18,399 nt of DNA, from NCBI GenBank assembly GCA_001689445.1, contig LUJN01000026.1:1-18399 (forward strand), in the 5' to 3' direction. This DNA comes from Bacteroidales bacterium M3. Its GTDB lineage: Bacteria; Bacteroidota; Bacteroidia; Bacteroidales; Muribaculaceae. The number at the start of each line of letters is the position of its first letter. The first letter of the stretch is position 1. The position numbers and the translations under genes were made by a program. Below are positions 1-7,276 of this stretch, piece after piece. Below the pieces are notes generated by a model. The model made no database searches and had not been told where the DNA came from. It was given only the letters and a program-made list of their open reading frames with translations.

Positions 1-52
1 AATTTTGCACTTGCTTGTTGACTCTACACCTTAAAAATGTTTTGCCAATCAT

Positions 53-83
53 TTTGCAGAAACAAAAAAAAGTCCTACCTTTG
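53..83 (+). promoter_or_regulatory. Promoter of the SRP RNA gene
   Basis: A TTTG box at 53-56 is followed by a 19-base spacer and TACCTTTG at 76-83. This fits the Bacteroidetes primary sigma-factor promoter (TTTG, 19-21 bases, TAnnTTTG). The expected transcription start, about six bases further on, falls at about 89. That is exactly where the terminal helix of the SRP RNA begins, so promoter and RNA support each other. Confidence 0.85.
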
Positions 84-88
84 TCGCC

Positions 89-190
89 GGGTAAGTCCTA
101 CACGACCAGCTCCCCGCCAACCCCGCCAGATCCTGACGGAAGCAACGGTAACGGGTTGAGCGGTGCGATGTAGTCAGCTTACCCTTTTTT
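89..190 (+). ncRNA. ffs: Signal recognition particle RNA (small bacterial 4.5S type)
   Basis: This RNA binds Ffh to form the signal recognition particle, which targets nascent membrane proteins to the inner membrane. The ends pair perfectly: GGGTAAG at 89-95 with CTTACCC at 178-184, followed by six T (185-190) as terminator. Inside, CTACA (98-102) pairs with TGTAG (169-173), and CCGC (114-117) with GCGG (160-163). The apical domain IV has the signature AGATCC, tetraloop TGAC (134-137), then GGAAGCA. TGAC fits the URRC tetraloop class accepted as an alternative to GGAA in SRP RNAs. At about 100 bases without an Alu domain it matches the short bacterial form. It lies directly upstream of the glycosyltransferase gene, which has no obvious promoter of its own and may depend on readthrough. 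Confidence 0.9.
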
Positions 191-240
191 CGTTTATATC
201 CCGACCACACAAACAATCTCACCATACGAACGTCACACAA

Positions 241-1197
241 ATGAATACAGACAAGCGGAAGAAGATTTCGGTGCTGATTCCTTTCTATAATGAAGAGGAG
301 GTGCTGCCGCAGCTTTATGAGAGGCTGGCGGCGGTTATGGATTCCATGCCGGAATATGACTGGGAGGCGATGCTGGTCAATGACGGGAGCAAGGACCGCA
401 GCCTGGTGGCGGCGGCGAGGATGCATGAGCAAGACAAGCGCTTCCACTACATAGACCTGTCGCGCAACTTCGGCAAGGAGACGGCGATGATGGCGGGATT
501 TGACCATGTGACGGGCGACTGTGTCGTCATCATGGACTCCGACCTGCAGCATCCGCCGGAAGTGATACCCGACATGGTGGCCGAGTGGGAAAAGGGCTAT
601 GACGACATATACGGGCAGCGGCTGACGCGAGGCAAGGAGCCGTGGCTGCGCAAGGTTCTGTCGCTCACCTACTATAAGCTGCTGCAAAAAAGCACCAACA
701 TTCCTATCCTCGAAAACACGGGCGACTTCCGTCTGCTCGACCGTATGTGCATCAATGCGCTCAAGTCGATGCGCGAGTCAAACCGCTACACCAAGGGGAT
801 GTACTGCTACGTGGGATTCCGCAAGAAGGGTGTACCGTTCAAGCAGGAGGAGCGTGCCGCCGGGACGACAAAATGGAATTTCTTCAAGCTGTTTAACCTC
901 GCCGTGGAGGGGATTACCTCATATACATCGGCCCCGCTGCGCATGGCGACTGTCGTAGGCGTTGTTATCGCGCTGCTGGCGTTGCTTTACCTTGTGTATG
1001 TGGTGATAAAGGCCATCGTAGTAGGCGACCCTGTGGCGGGATATCCGACAATCATCGTGTCGATACTGTTTCTCGGGGGGCTACAGTTGCTGTTTCTTGG
1101 CATCCTCGGCGAGTATATCGGCCGCATATTCACCGAGACCAAGCAACGTCCCGTGTACTTCATCCGCGAGATTGACGGGGAGAAAGTGACGGAATAA
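241..1197 (+). CDS. GT2-family membrane glycosyltransferase (DPM1/GtrB-like)
   Basis: This 318-residue protein probably transfers a sugar from a nucleotide donor to a polyprenyl phosphate at the cytoplasmic face of the inner membrane. The N-terminus has the GT-A start (ISVLIPFYNEEE, residues 9-20), VNDGSKD at 46-52, and the metal-binding DxD as DSDLQHPPE (D99, D101). Two hydrophobic C-terminal segments (about 235-262 and 268-295) are followed by a short basic tail (TETKQRPVYFIRE). This is the typical architecture of GtrB/YfdH and dolichol-phosphate-mannose-synthase-like enzymes. I chose the ATG at 241 because the protein then begins just before the GT-A fold. The open frame continues back to an ATG at 163, but that lies inside the SRP RNA. 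No clear Shine-Dalgarno site is visible. Substrate and pathway cannot be told, as no polysaccharide or flippase gene is adjacent. Confidence 0.9.
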   Translation: MNTDKRKKISVLIPFYNEEEVLPQLYERLAAVMDSMPEYDWEAMLVNDGSKDRSLVAAARMHEQDKRFHYIDLSRNFGKETAMMAGFDHVTGDCVVIMDSDLQHPPEVIPDMVAEWEKGYDDIYGQRLTRGKEPWLRKVLSLTYYKLLQKSTNIPILENTGDFRLLDRMCINALKSMRESNRYTKGMYCYVGFRKKGVPFKQEERAAGTTKWNFFKLFNLAVEGITSYTSAPLRMATVVGVVIALLALLYLVYVVIKAIVVGDPVAGYPTIIVSILFLGGLQLLFLGILGEYIGRIFTETKQRPVYFIREIDGEKVTE

Positions 1198-1299
1198 TCA
1201 AGGTGGCACCACGAATCAGTTTATAATGAGGCAGCGTGCCAAAATCGGATGAAAGGAACTTATCCTCTCCGAGGAAACGCACGTTGCTTGATTTAATTA

Positions 1300-1361
1300 C
1301 CCCACACAACGCAAAAGCGAGGGAATCTGACGATTTTCCTCGCTTTTTGCTTAGTGTGGGG
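1300..1361. terminator. Bidirectional intrinsic terminator between convergent genes
   Basis: The inner stem pairs GCGAGG (1317-1322) with CCTCGC (1338-1343). It is flanked by AAAA on the left and TTTTT on the right, so it can act on both strands. An outer stem, CCCCACAC (1300-1307) with GTGTGGGG (1354-1361), extends the hairpin. It sits about 100 bases after the glycosyltransferase stop and about 135 bases after the stop of the convergent outer-membrane gene. The rest of the 1198-1496 gap shows no gene. Confidence 0.8.
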
Positions 1362-1496
1362 TTAACTCAAATTAAAGTCTTTGACTTATTGCTGGTTTTG
1401 ACACAAACTCTTCACCGACCTACGCATCTTCGATGTGGATTTGGGGATTGTAGCGACCTCTCGGCGGAGGATTTACGGCGGCGTGGGGGGTGTGTA

Positions 1497-4283
1497 TTAG
1501 CGGCGTGGGGGTGGGCCGCTGGGGCCGCGGCGCATGAAGTCGCGGTTGCGGTCCTGGGGCTGGGAGCCGGTGCCGAAGGTGTTGAACTTGTAGGTGAACG
1601 TGAGCATGAAGTAGCGCGTCAGCGTGTTGTAGCTCGTGTCGTCTATGTAGTTGGCAGTGACGGTGCGCTGTATGTTCTTGCGCTGCTGCAGCAGGTCATA
1701 TGCCTTGAGGGCGACGGTGGCGGCACGGTTGCGTAGGAACTCGTAAGAGATTGTGGCGTTCCACATCCACTGGTTGTTGTCAAACCCGGCGGCATAGCCC
1801 GACGAGCCGGTATAGGAAAGGTCGGTGTTGAGCGACAGGCCAAACTTGGTATAGACCGAGCCGTTGATGACGCCCCCATAGGTGTGCACCACGGGATTGC
1901 CGCTCGACGGCAGGGAGTTGTGGGTGTACTGGATGCCGTAGTAGGGGCGAATCTCTATCTCGTAGTTGGCGGGGCGAAAGGCGAGCGAGAAGGACTCGTT
2001 GAACCGCAGGTCGTTGGAGCGGTTGTATTGCTCGTTGTTGTAGCCGACTCCCGAGGAGAAATTGATAAACGCATGGTTGGAGAACTGCCAGTTGCGGTTG
2101 CGGAAGGGGAATGAGATCATGTTCATCACACGCCCGTTCCATATGCCGTTGACGTTTGTGTAGGTGGTCGTGCGGCCGCCCGTCTCCTTGTTGAACGATG
2201 TCTTGGATATGATGCTGTTCTGCGAGAACTGGATGTTGCCGAACACCATTATCGACCGCTGCGACTCTACGTTGAAGTCGCTGAAGTGGAGCCGCAGGTT
2301 GTGGGTGAAAGTCGGCTTCAGGTCGGGGTTACCGACCGTGATATTCAAGGGGTCGGAGAGGTCGGCCACAGGCTGCAGCTGGGTGACGGTGGGCTGCGAT
2401 GTGCGTCCACGGTAGTTGATGCGCATAGAGCGGTTTTTGCCGAGCTTGTAGCGGTAGCGCAGGTAGGGGGCGACATTCCACACCCAACGGTCGTCGATGT
2501 CGCGTGCCGAGTTCACAAGGTCGTGGCTGCGCTGCATCGAGGGGGTGAGAGCCGCGCCGACGTCGAGGGTATAGTTGGGCCGCACCTGCTTGAAGCCCAT
2601 CTGCAGCTCCTGGGAGAAGAACTCGTTGCGGAACTTGTTGCTCAACGTCTCGTTGAAAACCTCCTTGCCGTAGTCGATCACCGGGTCACCCGTCATCCCG
2701 TCGGGCCACTCGACAGGGTGGTCATAGACGAGCTTGTCGGAGTTGTTCCACTGGTAGGAAATACGGTAGGCGGCGGTCAGGAAACGGCCGTGGCGCACAT
2801 TGCCGAGTGGCTCGGTCCACGTCAGCCGGGCGTTCACGCGGTTGCTCCAGCGATGATTGTCGCTATATTGATCGTAGAGGTCCTTCTCGTCGTCGAGCAA
2901 ATAGAAGCGATTGAACGAGTAAGAGTTCTCATCCTCGTGGACGTTGCTCAGGTTGTAGCGCAGCTGCATCGAGTAGCTGCGTCCCGGGTGGGAGCGGAAC
3001 TTGTGGTTGTAGATAAGGTTACCGCCAAACTCAAAGGAACGCCCGTCGGTGTCGCCACGGTTGAGCGAACGGTTGACAAGCGTGCGCAGGGCGTCGCCCG
3101 CCATCGTGGCCGACGAGTCGATGCTCTCCGAGCGGTTGAAATTAAGCGATATGTTGGGCCGGAATTCCAACGTATTGAACGAGTCGATATTCCACTGGAC
3201 GCGGAAGTCGGCACGCAGGTTGTGCCCCCGGTCGCGCGAGGCCGACGCCGAATTGTAGTAAGATGTCGAGTCAGGAAAAAGGTACTGACGGTCGCGGCGC
3301 GTACGGTTGTCGCGGTCACTGTGGGAATACATCACGTCGCCGCCAACACGGAATTTCTCATCCTTGCCGACATTGAAGTTGATACCGAAAGACTGGTTGG
3401 TGTTGATGCCGTTCATCCCCCCGAAGCGGCGGAAACGGTTGCCGTTGCCGTCGGAGAAGCCAAGGTCGTTGGTGTTGTTGGCGTTGCCTATGAACGATAT
3501 CTGGTTGCCGTTCCAGAAGCGGTTGATGTTGAACGCCCCCTGATAACGGCTGTCGGTGCCGTAGCCGCCGCCGATGGTGCCAAACCATCCGTTGTTCATC
3601 CCCTTCTTGACGGTAAGGTTGATGACCGTCTCCTCCTCGCCGTCATCCACACCCGTGAGGCGTGCCAGGTCGCTCTTGCGGTCGACGACCTGCAGCTTGT
3701 CGATCATCGACGCGGGGAGGTTTTTTGATGCCACCTTAGGGTCGTCGCTGAAAAACTCCTTGCCGTCGATGAGTATCTTGGTGATGGTCTTGCCGTTGGC
3801 CGTTATGGCCCCGTCACTGCCCACCTCAACGCCCGGCAGCTTCTTCAACAGGTCCTCGACCACGGCATTGGGCTGCGTGCGGTAGGAGCCTGCGTTATAC
3901 TCTATCGTGTCCTCCTTGGCCTTTATCTCGGTCATAACACCCGTCACGACCGCCTCCTTGAGCACAATCGACGACTCCTGCATCACGATAGGGTCGAGCC
4001 GCTTTGCCGCCGAGGCCATCGTCACGTTGACATTGGCGGGACGGTAGCCGATATATGTTGCCTGAAGGATGTATTTGCCCGGGACGGCATCGAGCGAGAA
4101 ACGCCCGTCGAGGTTGGTCGTCGTGCCCTTGACAAACGAGCTGTCGCGCGCCCTGAGCAGGCGCACGGTCGCCTCGATGAGCGGCTCGTCGGAGGAGTCC
4201 TTGACCACGCCCGACAGCGTGGCGGCTATGATGTTGACGGCAGAGAGGAGCAATAACGTGACAATAAGCGTGCGGCGTGACAT
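1497..4283 (-). CDS. TonB-dependent-receptor-like outer-membrane beta-barrel protein
   Basis: This 928-residue protein belongs to the Bacteroidetes outer-membrane beta-barrel class related to TonB-dependent receptors (the OMP_b-brl_3 type). It starts with a signal peptide (hydrophobic core at residues 5-20, cleavage probably near 21). A carboxypeptidase-regulatory-like domain follows at about 22-105 (GVVKDSSDEPLIEATV, then DGRFSLDAVPGKYILQATYIGY in two parts). A plug-like domain covers about 110-230, with LLKKLPGVEVGSDG and ILIDGKEFFSDDP. The remainder is long, rich in aromatic and Asn residues, and alternates polar and apolar as in barrel strands. It ends in an unusual Pro/Arg tail (GPSGPPPRR). 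No SusD partner or TonB-system gene lies nearby, so the ligand is unknown. It may be structural or a transporter of an unidentified substrate. The ATG at 4283 is chosen because it directly precedes the signal peptide. Confidence 0.88.
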   Translation of the reverse strand: MSRRTLIVTLLLLSAVNIIAATLSGVVKDSSDEPLIEATVRLLRARDSSFVKGTTTNLDGRFSLDAVPGKYILQATYIGYRPANVNVTMASAAKRLDPIVMQESSIVLKEAVVTGVMTEIKAKEDTIEYNAGSYRTQPNAVVEDLLKKLPGVEVGSDGAITANGKTITKILIDGKEFFSDDPKVASKNLPASMIDKLQVVDRKSDLARLTGVDDGEEETVINLTVKKGMNNGWFGTIGGGYGTDSRYQGAFNINRFWNGNQISFIGNANNTNDLGFSDGNGNRFRRFGGMNGINTNQSFGINFNVGKDEKFRVGGDVMYSHSDRDNRTRRDRQYLFPDSTSYYNSASASRDRGHNLRADFRVQWNIDSFNTLEFRPNISLNFNRSESIDSSATMAGDALRTLVNRSLNRGDTDGRSFEFGGNLIYNHKFRSHPGRSYSMQLRYNLSNVHEDENSYSFNRFYLLDDEKDLYDQYSDNHRWSNRVNARLTWTEPLGNVRHGRFLTAAYRISYQWNNSDKLVYDHPVEWPDGMTGDPVIDYGKEVFNETLSNKFRNEFFSQELQMGFKQVRPNYTLDVGAALTPSMQRSHDLVNSARDIDDRWVWNVAPYLRYRYKLGKNRSMRINYRGRTSQPTVTQLQPVADLSDPLNITVGNPDLKPTFTHNLRLHFSDFNVESQRSIMVFGNIQFSQNSIISKTSFNKETGGRTTTYTNVNGIWNGRVMNMISFPFRNRNWQFSNHAFINFSSGVGYNNEQYNRSNDLRFNESFSLAFRPANYEIEIRPYYGIQYTHNSLPSSGNPVVHTYGGVINGSVYTKFGLSLNTDLSYTGSSGYAAGFDNNQWMWNATISYEFLRNRAATVALKAYDLLQQRKNIQRTVTANYIDDTSYNTLTRYFMLTFTYKFNTFGTGSQPQDRNRDFMRRGPSGPPPRR

Positions 4284-4426
4284 ATCGTTTTTATAGAGTA
4301 GCGTATCTTGTATGGTTTAACTTCTTCACATTGAAAATGACACCCCGCCACCGAAAAGGTTTAATCGCGCACGGCAAAAAATTTCAGATATAATCCATGT
4401 GTCTTTTTTTTTCGGACGAAAATTAT

Positions 4427-4434
4427 TATTTTTG
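4427..4434 (+). promoter_or_regulatory. -7 promoter box for the ATPase gene
   Basis: TATTTTTG at 4427-4434 fits the TAnnTTTG consensus and lies 19 bases before the ATG, giving a leader of roughly 13 bases. No good TTTG box is visible at the standard upstream distance; only a T-run at 4404-4412 is present. The divergent outer-membrane gene must also start in this gap (4284-4453), but I could not pick out its promoter. Confidence 0.55.
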
Positions 4435-4453
4435 TCCCTAATTTTAGGACACA

Positions 4454-5758
4454 ATGGATAAACTGTATATCAAAACACAAATAGCGATGCGCCAAGCGGA
4501 GTTCCCGACAGACCTTAGAAAACGGGAAAACCGACTACCAATCAATGTCAAAAAAATCGTTACCATACCAGGTGTTAGACGTTGCGGTAAAACGTCAAGG
4601 ATGGAAGCCGTTGTCAATGAACTTATCGCTTCCGGCATACCCAAAGAACGTTTCCTTTGGATCAGTTTCGATGATGAACGGCTTATCCAAATGACATCAA
4701 TCGAACTCGACCAAATCATAGAGGCCTACCGGGAGATGTATCCCGATATCGCCATGTCATCGGTCTACATGTTTTTTGATGAGATACAATTAATTGAAGG
4801 TTGGGAATTTTTTGTAATGCGCCTTTATAAACATTATTCAAAAAACATATACATCAGCGGCAGTAATGCCTCAATGCTCGGAAGCGAATTGAAATCAGCA
4901 TTGCGTGGATGGCCTTTGGAGGAGGAAACCTTCCCATTGTCATTTGCCGAGTATTGCAGTTTCAACGAGATAAGAACCGACAGTTGGCTTGAGGCTGATA
5001 TGGCAAAATTGCGTAACGCATTTTTTTCATACAATAACGAAGGCGGCTTTCCAGAAGTCGTGATGACAACAAACCCGCTACACAAGGCTAAAACCCTCCA
5101 AACCTATTTTGACACCATGCTGCTGAAAGACTTGGTGGAACATTACGGGCTAACCAACATAGAGGTTCTGCGCTATTTCCTAAAACGGATAATGGCGAAT
5201 CTCACAAAACCGACCTCAATAAGGGCCATACATGGCGACATAAAGTCCAGGGGGCTTAAGGTAAGCAAAGACAACCTATATGACTGGGCAAGTCACGCTT
5301 GCAGCATTTTCATGTTCATACGTGTCCCCAGTTACAGCAAATCTTTACAGAAAGCTGAGAGTTCACAGCCCAAGTATTATTGTATTGACAATGGCCTGCG
5401 GGATGCAGTATTGCTCCCCCAAAGCGGGGATGACGGTAAAAAGCTTGAGAACACGGTTTTCCTATATCTTTACCGACATAGATCCCCTGTTGACCGAATA
5501 TTCTACTATCAGGGACGTGGGGAATGTGATTTCGTTGTACAGCATGGGATGGATATAATCCAGCTCATACAAGTAACATGGGATATGGGTAATGAAGACA
5601 CACGACGACGGGAAATCAATGGCATAATAGAAGCAGCCGAGGCTACCAACTGTAGAAATCTCCTCATTATAACAGCCGACACCACCGAAGAAATTAGACT
5701 TAATGAAAACCTGACAATCCACGTCATCCCTGCATGGAGATGGCTGCTTGGAATATAG
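4454..5758 (+). CDS. AAA_14/DUF4143-type ATP-binding protein
   Basis: This 434-residue protein is a P-loop ATPase of the common but poorly understood AAA_14 plus DUF4143 family. The Walker A region is GVRRCGKTS (40-48). Walker B is within VYMFFDEIQ (104-112), with acidic residues D109 and E110. ISGSNASML (about 134-142) looks like the sensor/arginine strand. The C-terminal part (about 200-434) matches the DUF4143 module, a winged-helix plus nuclease-like fold. Its ECDFVV (357-362) and IQVTW (372-376) lie where a PD-(D/E)xK nuclease would carry D and ExK. The lysine position appears to be T375, so nuclease activity is doubtful. GC is about 40% in sampled lines, against about 60% in neighbours, which suggests acquisition by transfer. 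No partner gene is adjacent. Its role is unknown; the family is sometimes discussed with stress or toxin-like functions. Confidence 0.85.
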   Translation: MDKLYIKTQIAMRQAEFPTDLRKRENRLPINVKKIVTIPGVRRCGKTSRMEAVVNELIASGIPKERFLWISFDDERLIQMTSIELDQIIEAYREMYPDIAMSSVYMFFDEIQLIEGWEFFVMRLYKHYSKNIYISGSNASMLGSELKSALRGWPLEEETFPLSFAEYCSFNEIRTDSWLEADMAKLRNAFFSYNNEGGFPEVVMTTNPLHKAKTLQTYFDTMLLKDLVEHYGLTNIEVLRYFLKRIMANLTKPTSIRAIHGDIKSRGLKVSKDNLYDWASHACSIFMFIRVPSYSKSLQKAESSQPKYYCIDNGLRDAVLLPQSGDDGKKLENTVFLYLYRHRSPVDRIFYYQGRGECDFVVQHGMDIIQLIQVTWDMGNEDTRRREINGIIEAAEATNCRNLLIITADTTEEIRLNENLTIHVIPAWRWLLGI

Positions 5759-5843
5759 ACCTTAAGAGGAAGCTTTGCTTTTACCCTCATCCATGATTAG
5801 AAATTTTTTGGGGGATAGAGAGGGGGAGTTGGGAAAAATAGTG

Positions 5844-5851
5844 TATATTTG
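5844..5851 (+). promoter_or_regulatory. -7 promoter box upstream of the structured leader
   Basis: TATATTTG (5844-5851) matches TAnnTTTG. It follows TTGGGAAAAAT at 5829-5839, which recurs before the lysozyme gene at 13922-13932 at the same distance from a -7 box. Transcription would start near 5858, leaving a leader of about 415 bases before the beta-helix gene. No canonical TTTG box sits at 19-21 bases. Confidence 0.55.
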
Positions 5852-5857
5852 CCGTGC

Positions 5858-6222
5858 CGACCACGCCGGGATACCACGACTACGGGGGCAGCGTCCCATT
5901 GCGGGGCAATGCGCCGGGTCGGGGGAGAGTGGGTGGGCGGCTGACATTTTTATGGAAAGCGTATATCACGCGCTTTGTTCTTGACGATTCGGAATCTCGC
6001 AAATTCTAACTCAAGTCGGGAATGAGGCAACGGTAGACGCCCGTGGAGTATATAATATCATGCTGTCCGTTCCCCCTGTGCGCTTGCACATCGCGGGACG
6101 GAGGCAAGCGTTGCATATACCGGCGTGGGCTTCTGCGTTGCTCGTCTTACTTGGGTGGGCAATGCGAGAGCCTCGAATCGTGGGACGAGTGACAGATACA
6201 GTTCCCCGCGCCTTTCCTTTTT
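5858..6222 (+). ncRNA. Candidate structured leader RNA or independent ncRNA (unidentified)
   Basis: This gene-free stretch contains a series of strong hairpins. These are CATTGC/GCAATG (5897-5902 with 5906-5911) and AAAGCG/CGCTTT (5956-5961 with 5971-5976). A multi-layer stem follows: GTATAT (6048-6053) with ATATAC (6115-6120), TCCGTTCCC (6066-6074) with GGGACGGA (6095-6102), and apex TGTGC/GCACA (6077-6081 with 6086-6090). The last is a long stem over 6122-6212. A promoter box lies just before 5858 and a T-rich run follows the last stem. It does not match the SRP, tmRNA or RNase P signatures I looked for. It could be an ncRNA, or a regulatory leader for the secretion operon that starts at 6274. 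Ends are estimated from the promoter and terminator. Confidence 0.45.
6122..6222 (+). terminator. Terminator-like stem upstream of the beta-helix gene
   Basis: GGCG (6122-6125) pairs with CGCC (6209-6212), GGG (6127-6129) with CCC (6204-6206), CTG (6133-6135) with CAG (6199-6201), and CTCGTC (6141-6146) with GACGAG (6184-6189). The stem is followed directly by TTTCCTTTTT (6213-6222). It could terminate the leader transcript or be a switchable attenuator, since the downstream ATG is only about 50 bases away. Confidence 0.45.
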
Positions 6223-6273
6223 ATAAAACCGCACGCTCCGGGGGGACTACGGGCAACCAATCTCTTTTACCAC

Positions 6274-7257
6274 ATGGCACGCAAACTGCTAACCATCATC
6301 ACGCTCGCCGCCGCGCTATGCGCCGGGGCACAGACATCACAAATCGCCACCCTGCTCCACGACGGGCAACTCACCAACTTCTACTCCGGCTCGGCCCTTA
6401 TCCAAGCCTACGAGGCAGCCGTCGACGGCGACGTAATCACCCTCTCCAGCGGCATGTTCAACGCCACCGACATCAAGAAAAACATCACCATCCGTGGCGC
6501 GGGAATGGGACTCGTCGAGGCCGGGGACAAGACTTTGCCGACAAGAATCAGCGGCAATTTCGAAATCGACTGCCCCGTTTCGGACACCCAACACCTGACA
6601 TTAGAAGGAATACAGTCTCAGAACAACGATCGAATTGGTATTTATACAGCTAATAATCTTATAATTGAAAAATGTGACATTCAGACTCTCGAATTATACT
6701 ATCGCGTCCAGGAAACAAGACACAATATAGCTATACTTCAAAGTAATATTGGAACATGTCAAAATAGGTATAACGGCATTAATGGCACACTAACAGCGAT
6801 AAATTGCATTTTCAATAGACCAGCTTACTCTTCGACATCTTTTGACTGTAATTATTCAAACTGTCTGATTGGCACGAACGATGCCTCATTTTACGTTAAT
6901 TATTCCTCATTGTCTAATTGCATAATTAACGGATTTTCAACCAACTCAACATCCATTAGTTCTAACTGTTCTGTAAATAATTGCATCCTATCTAAGTGCG
7001 ACTACAACTACTCCAACGACTCCAACAAATTTGTGGAATCGCCAGAGGAGATTTTCACCGAGGAGGGATATTACCGGTTGACCGACGAGGCCAAGGCGTT
7101 CCTGGGGACCGACGGCAAGGAGGTGGGCATCTATGGCGGCACGCTGCCGTTTGACACGACCCCTTCAAATCCTCAAATCACCAAGTTTAACGTGTCGCCC
7201 AAGACCACGGCCGACGGCAAGCTGAGTGTCGACATCGAGGTGCATGGCGTCGAATAA
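6274..7257 (+). CDS. Secreted right-handed beta-helix protein with mosaic core
   Basis: This 327-residue protein begins with a signal peptide (about residues 1-19, ending CAGAQ). It then shows a pectin-lyase-like start: ALIQAYEAAVDGDVITLSSG (41-60) and KNITIRGAG (69-77). The centre repeats an N-C-[I/L] turn (NCI at 177-179, NCL at 196-198, NCI at 215-217, NCI at 236-238) with a period of about 20 residues, as expected for parallel beta-helix coils. No catalytic residues are evident, so adhesion or a structural role is as likely as an enzyme. It lacks a T9SS sorting tail. The end is PQITKFNVSPK followed by a short acidic strand. Bases 6601-7020 are 34% GC (144 of 420) against about 59% before and 68% just after, so the core appears to have been swapped in. 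It is the first gene of an operon, 19 bases before the T9SS cargo gene. Confidence 0.75.
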   Translation: MARKLLTIITLAAALCAGAQTSQIATLLHDGQLTNFYSGSALIQAYEAAVDGDVITLSSGMFNATDIKKNITIRGAGMGLVEAGDKTLPTRISGNFEIDCPVSDTQHLTLEGIQSQNNDRIGIYTANNLIIEKCDIQTLELYYRVQETRHNIAILQSNIGTCQNRYNGINGTLTAINCIFNRPAYSSTSFDCNYSNCLIGTNDASFYVNYSSLSNCIINGFSTNSTSISSNCSVNNCILSKCDYNYSNDSNKFVESPEEIFTEEGYYRLTDEAKAFLGTDGKEVGIYGGTLPFDTTPSNPQITKFNVSPKTTADGKLSVDIEVHGVE

Positions 7258-7276
7258 CCGGTCAATCGAGACAACT

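Noticed and set aside
163..240. Upstream extension of the glycosyltransferase from an ATG at 163
   Set aside because: That ATG lies inside the SRP RNA gene and adds 26 residues with no resemblance to the family. The ATG at 241 fits the GT-A start.
1478..1511. Short direct repeat GCGGCGTGGGG spanning the stop of the outer-membrane protein gene
   Set aside because: The two copies are 22 bases apart and simple in composition. It may be a replication-slippage trace but supports no functional claim.
2286..3728. A 480-residue open frame on the plus strand
   Set aside because: It is antisense to the outer-membrane barrel gene. Its composition (Val, Arg, Ala rich, no domains) is typical of the opposite strand of GC-rich coding DNA.
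5858..6222. tmRNA or RNase P RNA as identity of the structured region
   Set aside because: I found no tRNA-like ends with a CCA terminus and no TTCGA T-loop in a pairing context for tmRNA. The conserved GAGGAAAGTCC core of RNase P RNA is also absent.
6060..6653. A 197-residue open frame through the structured leader into the beta-helix gene
   Set aside because: The product is low-complexity and Arg/His-rich, overlaps a real gene in another frame, and covers the hairpins of the leader. It is not a convincing protein.
7226..7276. Earlier start for the T9SS cargo protein
   Set aside because: It overlaps the end of the beta-helix gene and would bury the signal peptide behind 17 extra residues.
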